A DNA stretch of 64,000 nt, taken from Dipteronia dyeriana. Its lineage: Eukaryota > Streptophyta > Magnoliopsida > Sapindales > Sapindaceae. The position numbers and the translations under genes are program-made. Numbering within the stretch: position 1 is the first letter of the stretch; each line of letters starts with the position of its first letter. The notes under the pieces are model-generated. The model ran no database searches and had not been told where the DNA came from. It was given only the letters and a program-made list of their open reading frames with translations. Positions 44,475-57,702 of this stretch are shown here, one piece after another. The stretch covers positions 3,544,001-3,608,000 of the forward strand of contig CM065296.1 of the NCBI GenBank assembly GCA_032871835.1. The letters are read 5' to 3'.

Positions 44475-47400
44475 ATGACCGAAGAAGCAAGTCGGACTCC
44501 AAGCTCGAACGGGAAGACGGTAACAGCGACGATTGGTTCGTCGCTGATACCGATCATCAACAGGCTACAAGATATTCTGTCGCCGTTTGGCGGTGAGTTG
44601 GCGAAGATATCGCTGCCGCAGGTGGCGGTGGTTGGTAGCCAGAGTAGCGGCAAGTCCAGCGTACTCGAGGCGCTGGTAGGTCGTGATTTCCTGCCACGTG
44701 GCTGTGATATCTGCACGCGGAGGCCTTTGGCGCTGATGCTTGAGAACCGGTCCCAAAAAAATGCTGACGATGACGGCAGAGACTGGGCGGAATTCCGTCA
44801 CTTACCTGGAAAACGGTTTTATGATTTCGCAAGAGTTCGCGAAGAAATTATGGTACGTACTCTGTTATTTTTATGTTTATATTCTTAGTACATTGTTGTA
44901 ATTGTGATAGATTCTGGATTTTTGAAGTAGCTTTGATAGTGAATTAGAAGTAAATATCAGAATAACTTCAAAATTATCGGAATTCTTGTGGTACTGATAT
45001 CAAATATTGTCGAAATAATGAAATATTAGAATTCTGATGAATTTTTTTTTTTTTACCAGTATTTCTTTAAATTTAGACTCTTGATATATCCATGGAAACT
45101 AATCAACTATATATCCATTAAAACCAATATTCACTTCTTTGGTTATGAAGCATAATGAAAATTCTCATGTTGATTATTGGTCGTGTAATGAATTCTCATT
45201 ATCTGTCACTGCAGACTGAGACTAACAAAGAAGCTGGTTCAAACAAGGGGGTTTCGGATAAGCAGATTCGATTGAAGGTATCGTCTCCGAATGTGCTGAA
45301 CATGACCCTTGTTGATTTACCTGGCATCACCAAGGTGCCGGTTGGAGACCAACCGACTGATATAGAAGAGAGAATTCGGGGAATGATAATGGCCCATATA
45401 AAACAAGAAAACTGTATCATATTGGCGGTTAGTCCAGCAAATTCTGATTTGGCTACTTCTGATGCGCTTCAGATGGCTAAAGCAGCTGATCCCACTGGTA
45501 CGTCCTAGACCTGAGGTTGGTTATGTTGTTCCTTTTGAATACAAGTACTTCAATTTGGTCCTTGCTGTTCTGGTGAACTGACATGCTCTTTATAATAGGT
45601 TCCCGTACAATTGGTGTAATCACCAAGGTTTGCATTCTCCTTCCTTCCTGAGTGTATATATATATATATATATATTTATACTGTTTCTATATTCATTGTC
45701 ATCCTGCTTGTGCTTGAGAATAATATTATGTTGTCATCCTGCTTCTGTCTGTAGCTTGATATAATGGACAGGGGGACTAATGCCTGTAACTTTCTGCTTG
45801 GGAAAGTTGTTCCGCTCAGCCTTGGTTATGTTGGAGTCGTGAATCGCTGCCAGGAGGTATAAATTGTTATTAACTATCATTTGCAACTCTGAAAAGTTTT
45901 ACCCCCTACATTATTAGTTATTGAAGAAATATTTTTGGTTCCATGTTCTGGTTTCGTAGACATAATAAATCCCATCCCAGATATGTAGTCAGTCTATTGA
46001 ATGTTGGTTGAGTAATACTTTTGTACTTTCTTTGGGTGGAGGTTTAATCAGTTAAGTTAGACCTAATGTTATTTTACTGTCACAGGACATCAACCAAAAT
46101 CGGAGCATTCAAGATGCACTTGCCTATGAGGCACAATTTTTCCGTGATCATCCTGTACTGTTCACTTCCTCTAGTAATTTGAACTTCGTAGTCTTATACT
46201 TTTCAGTTCATCCAATAAAGCATTTGTTGGATTTCATATTTTGCAGGTGTATAATGGTCTCTCTGATCGTTGTGGTGTTCCACAGTTAGCAAAGAAGCTG
46301 AATCAGGTTGGTTTAACGCTTTAACTGTATCATGTTTTACCGTGTTAATTTCAATTGTTGTAAATGCAGGAGCTTCAATGAAGTCTGTACTTAACTTTTT
46401 TTCTTGATAGATGGATAACCAATCTACTTTTACATATTGACCAAGTACAGTTCTTCATAAATTTGTGAGGTGTTGACCATTAATGGTCCATTGGTTGATC
46501 ATTTTCTTAATACTGAGGCATATACTATGTCTGTCTTGATCTCAAATGTTGGTTTTCTTTTCTTAGTTTCTTGGTGATGGTGTGTGATTTATTGATGACA
46601 GAATTTAGTGATCACGGACATAATGTATAACAGATATGAAAGTATATATATAAAATCAGAACTGGAACAATAGTATTGTGGGAATCTTTATGTGAGTAGT
46701 GTTTTATCTGGATAGCATCAGCCAGCTCAGCCTTGAAATCTAATAATAAAAAGGGGCTAGCTAGATGTGACATATGCTTCTGCTTTTTCCATAAAAATAA
46801 GCTGAGGTCAAGCATAATCTTTAAAGATGTCAGCATCGTTCAAGTCAATTGTAACAAGTGGGAAGGTTTAAAATCCAAGTAAATACGAAAATTATTAAAC
46901 AGTCATACGTATAAAAAAAATTCTTACATTTTATAGGAAAGTAGTACCAAAATTGATTTTTTGCCCTGTTGTGACTACTGCAGTGTTTAAGTATCTCAAT
47001 AATAATGATTCTTAGCTCACTCGTTTATTGTTTATTTTGTTTGCTCTTCGTTTTTGCATGTGTGTGTCCATTGCTGTTTCAGATACTGGAGCAGCATATC
47101 AGAATAATTCTTCCAGGTTTGAAGTCTGAGCTAAATTCACGTATGATTGCTGTTGCAAAAGAGTTGAAGAAATATGGACAAGTTATGGAATCAAAAGTAA
47201 GTTGTGATTTGTAAATTATAATATATATTAAACATCTTCTGATAATTAAGTCATGTGAATTGGTCTTGTCATTACCAGTTGAATTGTTCTTATTTGCATA
47301 TAAGAACAATTAATATATTTGTTAAATCCATTGACTGGTGGTTATAATGATTGTATCTTCATGTCATTCTTAAACTATGTATTTTGTCACTCTTCAGGGC

Positions 47401-50400
47401 ATCTTGCAAGATAAGCAATAAAAAAAATATTTATATCATGCCAATTTTAGTCTTATAGTGGGTTGGCCCATATTTGTAGACTAACTCAAATTAAAAGAAA
47501 AGGGAAGAAGAAAAAAAGTGGGCCTGCAATTGAACTTTCTAAAGGGTGATGGGTATTTACCCGGTTGTTGCCGTATTGTTTTCAAAATATACTACCTTGC
47601 ATGTTACCTATCACATGAAAAATATCTGATCAGACTTAAGCTACATTTTTTAATATCTAGAATTCTAGATATGATTGCTCCTCATTTTTAAAACCACCAT
47701 ACTTTGCTGTTCGTGTCTTTTAAGCTTTTTGTCTCTTGACATTGTCTAGGCTGAACAACAAGTGATTCTGTTGAACATTCTGACAAGATATTGTGAAGGT
47801 GAGTTTTTACTTTGTTTTATCGATTTCTTGCCATAATTTTTATCCATTTATATATTAATCTTTGCAGTGCCTTTTTCCCTGTAGAGGCCAGTATTGTTAT
47901 AAACTTGATTAAAGTTCTTTCTAACTCATGAACTTCACTAAATATCTTCTAGATTTTTTTTTTTTTTTTCTTTTTTTTTTTTTAAATAATAATTTATTTT
48001 TACACATGCTATAGCTGGCTGTAAAGGGTTTAAACTTAAACCTAGTGGATATTGCAATATGCATATGATACTTCTTGACTGTTAATATATCCAATATTTA
48101 ACCTGCTGTTAACTTGGCTGAACTTTCAATTTGGCTTGCGATGATTCATTTATGACTTGTCCAGAGTTACTTTGCCTTCTACTTGAACTGAATTTATAGA
48201 AGATTTTTGAAGTTTTCGAACACTCATTGAAGTTAGCACACCTATCTGCCTCATTAATGACAAATAAGTCCTTAACAATTTTGCTTGCCATGTCTGTTAT
48301 CTTTTACCTTTTTAATGGTGGTTCTTTTTTTACCTCACTGGACTTTTATAATCTCTGAATGCTAGATATGTCCATCTGTGAAGTTTACGTTGTATTCATG
48401 AGTTTGCTGCTACTAATTTCCTCTTTTGGTTTCTTTCTCATCAAATAACAGCTTTTTCTGCTATGGTGGATGGAAAGAGTCAGGAGATGTCAACTAAAGA
48501 GTTGTTTGGAGGAGCAAGGATCCATTACATTTTTCAGTCAATTTTTGTGAAGACCTTGGAGGTTCAGAATTATTTTGATTGCACATTTAATATTCTCAAA
48601 TGTTGCTTTTGGTTCATACACTTTTATAATTTTCCAGATTGGTATAAAACTGACGGCATACTTGCACACAATTCTACTGCTTTCTTCTTTTCATATCTGA
48701 TTTTTCGGTTGGAATTTCCTTAGCTGGAGGAACTCTATTTTATTTTGAGTACTATTGAATTGCTTTTTCTGTTTATGAGAATTCCTTATGTATCTACCTA
48801 TTAATTTGCTGAAAAAGAATTACAATTTCAAGAAGATGTTAACTGCATAATGATTTCGGTAGGAGGTGGATCCATGTCAAGATCTAACAGATGACGATAT
48901 TCGAACTGCCATTCAAAATGCCACTGGTACAAGAAATTCCTTATTTGTGCCGGAGGTCAGCGTTATCATATTATAATATATTATGTTCCTCAATTTCATA
49001 TTCCCATCAGCTAACCCGTTTTCTTGATCTTAAACTGCTTGTTTCTCAATCATTGTGATAATTTCTTGTATTGGCATTTCAGGTCCCATTTGAACTTCTA
49101 GTTAGGAGACAGATTGCTCGGTTTTTAGAACCTTGCTTTCAGTGTCTAAGATTTGTCCATGATGAACTGATTAAGGTGAGAAAATTACTGTTTGTTCTTC
49201 TAGTTCGTATGACTTGATACATTTGCTTATTTTGTTGGAAGATTAATTTTTTCTTGTAGATTAGCCGTGCTTGTGAGGTAACATCTTTGCAAAGGTTTCC
49301 TATTTTGAGAAGACATCTCGATGATGTCATGGGACAGTTTCTTCATGACGGTGTAAGACCTGCTCAGGTTATGATAAAAAATCTTATTGAGCTGGAGGTA
49401 ATGATGTCTCTTTAATTTCATAAACAGCAAAGTTAATTCTGTTGAAATTGACATCTGGGTTTGAAATTATAATGAAAATTTATGAATGGAAGATCTGACC
49501 CCAAAATTGCTCTAAAATAATACTTCACACTGCATTTTTTACTTGTCCTAGTTGAAATGGAATGAATATCTCAAAGTTAGAATTTAATTGAATTATAATA
49601 TTTTACAATACTATATATCCTTAATTTGCTCAGATGCTATGTGGCATAAATACTGAAACAAATACTGTATGGTATAACAAGTATGTAAAATATAGCTTTC
49701 ATCAGATAACTCAGTCAAAATGAAAATACTGCACTCCTTCGATTTATTGATTCTACCATCATATGGTAATCTATTTTCTGGTCAAGGTTGTGCCTTAGAA
49801 CACCAAGATTTATTAGCTTACTGTGTATGACAAAATTTTTTACATGCTTCTTCTAGAGTGGGGTAGCTAATAAAGCTTCCATGATGTGTGTGATTCTCTG
49901 CGTCTTCCTCTGATTGATGAATTTCTTTCAAAAATTTAGCTGGGTTATATAAATTCTTCACACCCAAGTTTCATTGGAGGGAACAAAGCTGTTGAACTTG
50001 CCATGCAGGAGATGAAGTCATTGCAGGTATCAATCACACTTCGATGGAAAAAAAATATATACTGTGTTTTCTCATTTGACCACCAACAATAGGCTGGTGA
50101 ATCTGGCAAGATGTAAGTTTCAAACCCTACTGCACATGCCAGGGTAAAAGTTTAAATTTTATCATATGGACCTGTAATGACTGTGTAAGTCATTCTACTT
50201 GAATTTAATTGTTTTGATGGTTTTCCTTCTTCAAGTTTGATCCAAATAAAAGAATTTTTCTGAATCAAATCAGATTTGTATCTGTATCTATGAATTCCAA
50301 TTAATATTGTAGCTGATTTATAATGTAATCAATACTCTTACCACTTTATTGTGCCAATTAAATCATCAGGTTTCTTTCTTTTTTCTTCATTTGATTAGGA

Positions 50401-53400
50401 TGGTACAGATGCTGAAAAGGTACCAACAATTGAGACGGGCCAGAGATCTCGAACTGATCTCCTTAAATCAGTTGTGAATGGTGTTTTACCGAATGGTGTT
50501 TTACCTAACCAGGTACTTTATCTTTTACGTAAACTGTTACATGAAAGTTCATCTGAACAAAGAATTTATTTATTTTTCTCTCAAGGATGAGAAGCTCATA
50601 GATATGAACGTGGAGATAACCAACTAATAGACCTCGATAATACTAATATTGTTATCTTCAGGAAGGCAGAAATGATCCTAAAAGCTTCATCTTCAATCCC
50701 TTTATCTTGTAATACACATAAGTTAGCATCTGACTTAGGGCCTGCTTGATTTTTCCACTTAACATTTAATGCCCTTAAGGCCTTAATGTGTGTCATTAAG
50801 TTGTTTTGTTTGATTTTTTAAGGGATAAAATCATTGAATGGGCTCTTAAAACCACTTGTTATGAAAAGTGAAAATTTTTCACTTTTCAAGTAACAGCAAA
50901 TCAACTGAATATATATTAATTTATAACTTCCAACTTTATCCTCACAAATCTTATCTAATTTTCTGTTTTATCTTCTCTCACTCCTTTAACCGTATTAATA
51001 TTTTTTTTCTTCTCACTATTTAAATAATTTTAGCAGCCATTAAACCTAGTTTTTTCAAAACTCCAAAATCTCCATTTGAATCCAACGTTTTTTTAATTGT
51101 ATTCAAAGCTATTTCGACTTCTATTTATATTTCGGTAAGACTTTTTTTAAAAAAAAATTAACCGGTTTTGCAAAACAAACTTAAACCAACTTAACCATAA
51201 ACTATATGCAGTTTACATGTGTCGCAAAGCCCCACGATATCATCTCTATATGTCTAGATGAGATACTCCTAAATTCGACACTAATTTTGTTGATTTACAT
51301 ATATATATATAATTGAATCATGTGTGTTTGTGGGGGTATATTTATATGATATGTTCACATCGATAGAATATATAGATTTCATTGTAAATGTATAATTATA
51401 TTATTGTAATTCCATTTATAAACTTTGAACACATTAAAATATAAGTATATCAAATAATAGTTGAAAGGGTATAGATGTAAAAGTATTTATTTTTATATAT
51501 TTGTAACTTAAAAAACAAACAATTTATCACTGATATTCAATTTTCAGTGAAAAAAATAAAAAATGTTATTCAGTTTTCAGTCACTATTCAGTCTTCAGTA
51601 TAATTCAGCACTATTCAGTCTTCAGTCGAAAAATCAAACGCAACCTTAGTTGGTTTGTGGTTTTTAGGGAAAATGAAATTACCTGCTAAATTATTTACAT
51701 TGTCATTAATGGGGAGTGAACATTCTTCTGCTATAATTGTTCTCAAAGTTTTGAAATAGAATCGTCATAATCATTGCTTTTAAAACTTTCTAGCCAATGT
51801 TATTTATGCTTACTCATAGGATGAATTGCATGCTTAAATTTAGAGACTTCTTACTAAGCTTATCAGATTAAATCTGTACGTTCTTGCTTTTGTTGGTTTG
51901 AAGCGTGTTGGATCCATGAAGAGCTTGATTTGGATTCATCAAGCCTCCTTTATTTTTTATCTGCAAAAAGAAATCCATGAGATTCTCTAAAAGTCATGTA
52001 GCGCTAACAAATTTGAATTGAATATGTCAAGCTGTTAGATTTTTCTAAGTAGGAACTGCTTTGAGCTCTGGAATTATTGGATTTTGCTTTTAAGCGTATG
52101 CGGTTGTGACCGGATCTTGTTTTCAGTTGCTGCAGCAGCATCATGGTTTTAAAGTATCAGTATTTAACTTGTCAGCTTCTAAGTAATAGTTTAGGAACTT
52201 TGTTTCAGGCAAAGAAAAAAATCAGATCATGATAATGCCACTGTAAATAAATAGCCTTCTGTGTTTTATTACCGCGTTCAAACGTGGAATCAAATTGGCA
52301 GCACATACTTTCTTGGAGCTATGTGTATACCTTCAAATATTCTTGACTGACTACACATATCTGATTTGGTCTTATGCATTAATGAAATTGTGCATTTATT
52401 CGTGCCATAATTTATAGCTCTCAAGTACATCCTTGTTTACTTAATGTTTGCCCTTGACAGGGGAATCATTCTCAATCCATTAATCAGAAAGCTGTATCAA
52501 ACGGTAGATTCCCATCTTTGATAGCATCTAACTTGCATTTGTTAAACTTTACTCAGTATGATCATCATATATAATTATTAAAGGCTTTTTTGTGGTGTCA
52601 AAAACTGGGGGAAGAGTGATGTAATGGTCTGTTTTTGTAATGCTTACTTGCTGAAAAATTTAAGGTTCTGTTATGTATCCCTGATTACAAGTCTGTGCTC
52701 CATTTTTCTGTAAGCTTCATTTAGGGTTCCAGGTCAAAGCCAGTTATCTTTACCTGATTCTTTTTACTTTTGGTGAGAAGTTGCAAATCTGTAGTATGTA
52801 GGTGATGATGGATGAGGGTTGAGCTATGCTTTTGCATCACTCTTAGTGTCAAACTTTATAGTAATTACCGAACCTTACAAGTATGATTCCATGTGTACTT
52901 GTGAGATGGCTATCCCACATCCTGGTAGAATTGATAACATGAGTACTAAGGGCGAGTATGGGTTTGAAGTTGCTATCAACTTAATCACTTTTAGCTTTGC
53001 TTTAGGAAAGTGTTCGGTAAATTTATTTTAAACATGCTACAAAAATAGACAAATAGTCACTTATTGCATACGTTTTCAAGCGTTTGGGAACTTTTGAATT
53101 GTGATGTAGGTGGTAACTCATCTTCAAGGAGTTGGGGTATTTCATCAATATTTGGAAGCAAGGCACAATCTGGGGTGAGTACAGCGAGAAAAAATCTTGG
53201 AGAAACTCTTCATGATGGGGAGCAGTTACCATCAGTGATCCAATTGAAAGAGGTATTAAAATGCATGCAGAGAAACACATCTTAATGCAACTCGTGATCT
53301 CCCTCTTATATTTTGACTTTTTTTTTAATTTTAATTAACTATTTTCATGGCTCTCCCCTTTTGTAACTACAGCCGCCATCCATCTTAAGGCCACTCGAAA

Positions 53401-54528
53401 TGACAGAGCGTGATACAGTGGAAATTATTGTAACCAAATTAATGTTGGGATCTTATCATGACATTGTCAGAAAGAACATTCAAGACTTGGTTCCAAAAGC
53501 AATAATGCACTTTTTGGTAATTTCGATACTGTTTTCTTTCGTTGTTCACTTGTTTGATTATATTGTTTATATTTGCAAAACTTCCTCATTAGCATTGAAA
53601 AGATTTTATTTTTTTCCCTTTTTTAATGTGCTAGGTCAATCATACAAAAAGAAACCTTCATAACACCTTTATACAAAAACTGTACAGGTATGTGCCTGTA
53701 TTATTCAGTTATTGATCTATTAGACTGATATTGATGTGTTCTATAAAATAACTTGTTTGGATCATTGTAATAACTTTCCATCTTTCCATGTTCCCTTTGA
53801 CTTGAAATGACGTGAAAGTTTACATACCTGAATAGGGTTCCTTATACCCTTTGACTTGAAATGACGTGAAAGTTTACATACCTGAATAGGGTTCCTTATA
53901 TTCAATTCTGAGGCTTCCGTTTCGTCAGATTCCGACATCATGAGTTCGCTCCCTAATTAAAGGCAGTCCAGTAACAACAAATATGAATCCTCTGACTCTT
54001 GCCTGAACACTGTATGTCGGTATATCAATGTGATTGCTAATCTGATTTTGTTTACTACTAAATGTGTAGAGAGAATCAAATTGAAGAGTTGTTAGAGGAG
54101 CAGGAGGACGTTGCCGCAAACAGGAAACATGCCCATGAAGTATTCAGTGTTTTACAACAAGCTGTTCAGGTTAGTGAAAACATTTCAGATGGTTAATCGG
54201 CATGTTACTAATTATCAACTTCAATTTGAGAGGAGGGAAGAAACTGATTACACATGGAGTTGCTTCTTTTACAGACATCAAAAACTCTGAATTACCTTAA
54301 CTTTCTTTGTTTTAGACACTTGACGAAGTTGAAGCTGACGTGTCCACTGGGAATTCAAATTCAAATTACGACCTTAATACAGCAGGACCGTCAAGGATCT
54401 CAGAGTCTTCTCCATTCCTCCAATCAAGAACCAACGGTGAAAGAATATCATCATATGAATCGTCATTCCCAAGTCCAAAAACACGTAGATTATCCTATGC
54501 GGAAGATCACTGGTTGTCTTATATATAA
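44475..54528 (+). CDS. DRP3A: Dynamin-related protein, DRP3 class (DRP3A-like)
   Basis: Twenty exons: 44475-44852, 45215-45497, 45599-45627, 45755-45856, 46086-46154, 46247-46306, 47083-47196, 47750-47798, 48452-48561, 48863-48955, 49083-49175, 49260-49397, 49940-50026, 50399-50512, 52461-52503, 53110-53252, 53373-53516, 53635-53687, 54070-54169, 54316-54528. All have GT-AG ends and matching phases and give 804 residues, close to Arabidopsis DRP3A. GTPase motifs: GSQSSGKS 54-61, switch Thr81, DLPG 160-163, TKLD 229-232. The middle/stalk domain includes [15 protein letters not shown] and [16 protein letters not shown]; a variable insert of low complexity follows (about 515-600); the GED is about 640-735 ([20 protein letters not shown]). 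There is no PH or proline-rich domain. DRP3 proteins assemble around mitochondria and peroxisomes and drive their fission. Several usually constant positions differ (GCDICTRR for GNDICTRR), so this may be a divergent paralogue. DRP3A against DRP3B is not resolved. Confidence 0.92.
45655..45677. repeat. TA microsatellite in DRP3 intron 3
   Basis: About ten TA units shortly after the splice donor of the 29-bp exon 3. Confidence 0.8.
50738..51645. mobile_element. Tourist/Harbinger-like MITE in DRP3 intron 14
   Basis: A 908-bp element flanked by the 3-bp target TTA (50735-50737 and 51646-51648), as in PIF/Harbinger elements. The ends GGGCCTGCTTGATTTTTCCACT and (reverse) GGTTGCGTTTGATTTTTCGACT share a TTGATTTTTC-ACT core, and the right arm has repeated TTCAGTCTTCAGT words. 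It has no coding capacity. It accounts for nearly half of the unusually long intron 14. Confidence 0.75.
53793..53900. repeat. 54-bp exact tandem duplication in DRP3 intron 18
   Basis: The unit starting CCCTTTGACTTGAAATGACG at 53793-53846 is repeated without change at 53847-53900. It is probably very recent, or an assembly artefact. Confidence 0.9.
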
Positions 54529-54851
54529 CATGCCCAAATTTTGAGTTGAGTAGTGTCTGATTCCAGGTTGTACAGTTGATTTCTATGTCAAAATTCTGTT
54601 GATGGTTATATTTCTTAATTTCGCATTTGCAAAACAAATATCGTCGGAATCTAAAAAGCGATAAAATGGTCGAATATCCCAACCAAAAATATGTTACATC
54701 TTTAAGCCAGTAATGTTGGAACATAAACATCGGACACCATTTCAGGGAAAACGACTCTGAAGTCGAATAAATAGCAACTGTATGTATACATCTAACACTA
54801 AAATGAGGTTTTGTGTATAGAAACACAAAATTACAAGTATTGTGCGCTGAT
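54529..54851. other. Convergent 3' region between DRP3 and TIC55
   Basis: Only 323 bases separate the two stop codons, so the 3' untranslated regions probably come close or overlap. No poly(A) signal can be assigned with certainty. Confidence 0.5.
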
Positions 54852-56869
54852 TCACAATCTTCTGTGTGTTCTGATGAAGTTTGTTGTGTTCATTGCAACG
54901 GCAGTTGAGCAAGCATGAACTCCTGCCAAGCACAAGGTTGCCGAGACTAAGCAGAAGGCCTTCCATTGCCTTCCAGACACTAGAATAGCCAGTGCAGTAA
55001 GTGCAAGTGCCATGGCTGAAAGTGAGTTTTTCCAAGCGTTGAAAGCTTTAACCACACTGCTGCAACCCTTGCAATGTATTACATGCCGGAAATACCGGTT
55101 TGCCAAATTAGGAGCGTGCATTGTTCCAACCCCGCCCTTAGCTGGGTACGAAGCTGAAGCTCCAGCAACAACGCCTGCCGGTGCATGCTCTACCACAGCT
55201 AGGACTTTAGGCAGCGAAATGGTGCTGTGCCCAAAATGGTAAGGCATTCCATGCCCAACTTTGTCCATCCACTTCCTGTAGCAACCCATGTATCCGAAGA
55301 CCTTAAATTAAGGTACAATTCCTTTGTGGGGACTTTTTCTTTCAATAAAACTTCGTTTTGGGACGACAGAAATCCCATATCTTGCTCGAAAATTTTACAT
55401 GCATTCTGATGGAAGTACCATTTGGGGAAGAGTGTGAACAAGAGTGATCTTTTAGTTGCTCCAAATCTTACAATAAGCATAGATTTCCCTTGTCCGGTTG
55501 GTCTGCAGAGAAACAGACCTGTAAAGTAGTGTTTCTCCCCTTTCTCGTCCACAAATTCACGGTTGTTCTGAAGAACACACGGAGCTTCAAAGCATAAAAA
55601 GTTTGACGTTGACCCTTCTTTTTCCTTCCCCCACCAGCCCGCAAATCCCCTATCTGTACGCTCAGTCACCTTGAAAAGAAGCGGTTGAGCATCCTCTCTT
55701 TTAGCAGTCCAATCTGTCCTATCATGAGAGATTGGTATATGTGCTGGATCCATCAGGTTCTCAAGGAGTATTGAGTGATCATATGGAAGTTCATGGACCG
55801 TAGAAGTGTCTTGAAACCCTGGCCTAGCGAAATTCTCAAACCAGGGAACTTTGTCAAGGTTTGGTGGTGTCTTTTGTGACATCCAAACCCACACAACTCC
55901 TTGTGAGTCCGTCACTGCATAGGTTCGAACACAGGCTGATTTAGGAATTGTGGCATCAGCAGGAAGCTAAAATGAAACAATTCATCGATCACTTTGTAAT
56001 TCTTCTCGAGTCGCAATGTAAATTAACTAGAAACAAGGTAAAAAAAAAAGACATATCACCTGAGGTATCTTAACACATTTACCCTCCCCATCAAATTGCC
56101 AACCATGGTACAGACATTCAAGCCTTCCATCAACCAACTGGCCTTCAGACAATTTCGCCAACCTACAATGTCAGGCAGAGACTTGAAAATTTGAAGACTT
56201 TGATGTAAAATTGTAATTCATTCTGCGCATTAATACGCCAAATCAATGTGTAATCTAGTTCAGTCCCATGAATTATGTCAAATTGATCCCTACAAAGAGC
56301 ATGAAAAGATTCAACTTTAACTTAATTTGTAATTCTCAATTGTGAACCTATCACAGTTAATCTTGAAAAAACTTTATCATCACAATATATATATATATTC
56401 ATTAATTCAAGAAGAGCCCTTGTAAGCTTCAAATTCATTGAGCTAAATTAAGAGGGTACCTGTGGGGGCATCGATCTTGATAACAATGAAGGTCACCGTT
56501 GCCATCTTTGTACAAGACGACCTGCTGATCAAAGACAGTGAGGCCAAGAGGTGCATCATCAGGGACATCCTTGGTAAGGTACAGTGGGTACCACTCTTCT
56601 GTCCAATCATATTCAGCCACCTGTCTCTCCTCCTCACTGGAAGGACCCACAAGAACCTTGTCATCATGACCAACTACTGAATGAGGAGGCACAATCACAT
56701 GATCAGTGACTGCATGGCACTTTGTCAAGAGTGTTCTTGTTTGTGTTCTAATTTTTACTGCTTCCTGCTCTATGTGTATACTACTACTAGAAATTAATCT
56801 TGTTGACGTGAGTAATTTTTTTGGTGTGGGGTTAAGGAGAAATGGGCGGTGAAAAGATAATGAAGCCAT
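54852..56869 (-). CDS. TIC55: TIC55, Rieske protein of the chloroplast inner envelope, with a frameshift
   Basis: Three exons on the minus strand: 56869-56460, 56162-56060 and 55966-54852. After a Ser/Thr-rich transit peptide (about 1-55) comes the Rieske [2Fe-2S] site, CPH in exon 1 and CLYHGW in exon 2 (C-x-H...C-x2-H). Exon 3 carries the mononuclear iron site [13 protein letters not shown] (D-x2-H-x4-H) and then the family block [20 protein letters not shown]. At 55280/55281 the frame is broken: a net loss of 4 (or 1 mod 3) bases after ...SSDTWVA. As read, translation adds about 25 foreign residues and stops at 55201-55199. The proper C-terminus stays open in the next frame to 54852, with [18 protein letters not shown], a CxxC pair (HCKGCSS) and two hydrophobic segments that anchor TIC55 in the inner envelope. 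TIC55 belongs to the plastid oxygenase group with PAO and CAO; it is linked to protein import redox regulation and to hydroxylation of phyllobilins during chlorophyll breakdown. A real mutation, allele or assembly error are all possible. Confidence 0.9.
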
Positions 56870-57483
56870 GATTTTAGTTTCTACTTTTTAGTGTGTTGTG
56901 TTAGAGAAGAGAGAAGAAGAAGAAGAGACTTGAGAGTTAGTCATGCATGTGGAAGAAGAGAGATGGAAGGAAACACGAGATTGGATTGGTCGACTATTAT
57001 TCACCACACATTCTCATCTTTACTTCTATTATAAATTCTTAGGGCCGTTTGTTTTATAAGTCTTATCAGCTCTTATAACTTGAATTAGTTTTGACCCTAT
57101 ATTAAGCCGATTCTACCGGCCGCAAGGTAAATGTCGGCGAATACTGTACTTTTTAATAAATTATTTTAAAAATATTTACTATTTAATATAAAATAAATAA
57201 TAAGAGAAAAAACATAATTATTTATTAAATGAGTTAGATTGTCATATTGAATTGTATATATTTTTGAAACAAATTTTTGGAAAGAGTAGTATTTCCCATT
57301 TAAGATATACATGTTTGTTTGTTTCTCTAATTTTTATCTTATTTTAAGATATATATGTATGATAGAAAAAGTAAAAAAAAAAAAAATGACTTTTCACTTA
57401 GGTGGTTGGGTGGAATGGAATGGAATGTAAAGAAATTCATTCCATTTATTTGGTTTGATAAATTACAATGGAATGAGCATTCC
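56870..57483. other. TIC55 upstream region
   Basis: The first 100 bases have GA-rich sequence and a CATGCATG (RY-type) word at about 56943. The remainder is AT-rich up to the GGAAT-rich sequence that received hAT copy 2. No gene is seen. Confidence 0.4.
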
Positions 57484-57702
57484 ATTGGAATTAGTGGTGT
57501 AAAAATGGACTAGCCCGGCCTGTTTCCGAAACATCAGGCCCGGCAAGGCAAGTCACGGCACGTCGGCCTGCCTCAGGCGGGCCGTGCCTGCATGCCTTGT
57601 CAGGCCGGCCCGTGGGGCCCCTCTGGCTGGCCTGGCCTGACCGGCCTGGTCCGACGGGCTAGTCTTTTGGTCCAATTTTTTTTCAAATTACGTTTGTTTG
57701 GA

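Noticed and set aside
55270..55295. Micro-intron explaining the TIC55 frame change
   Set aside because: The only local GT...AG pair is about 10 bases long, biologically implausible, and its removal does not restore the conserved frame.
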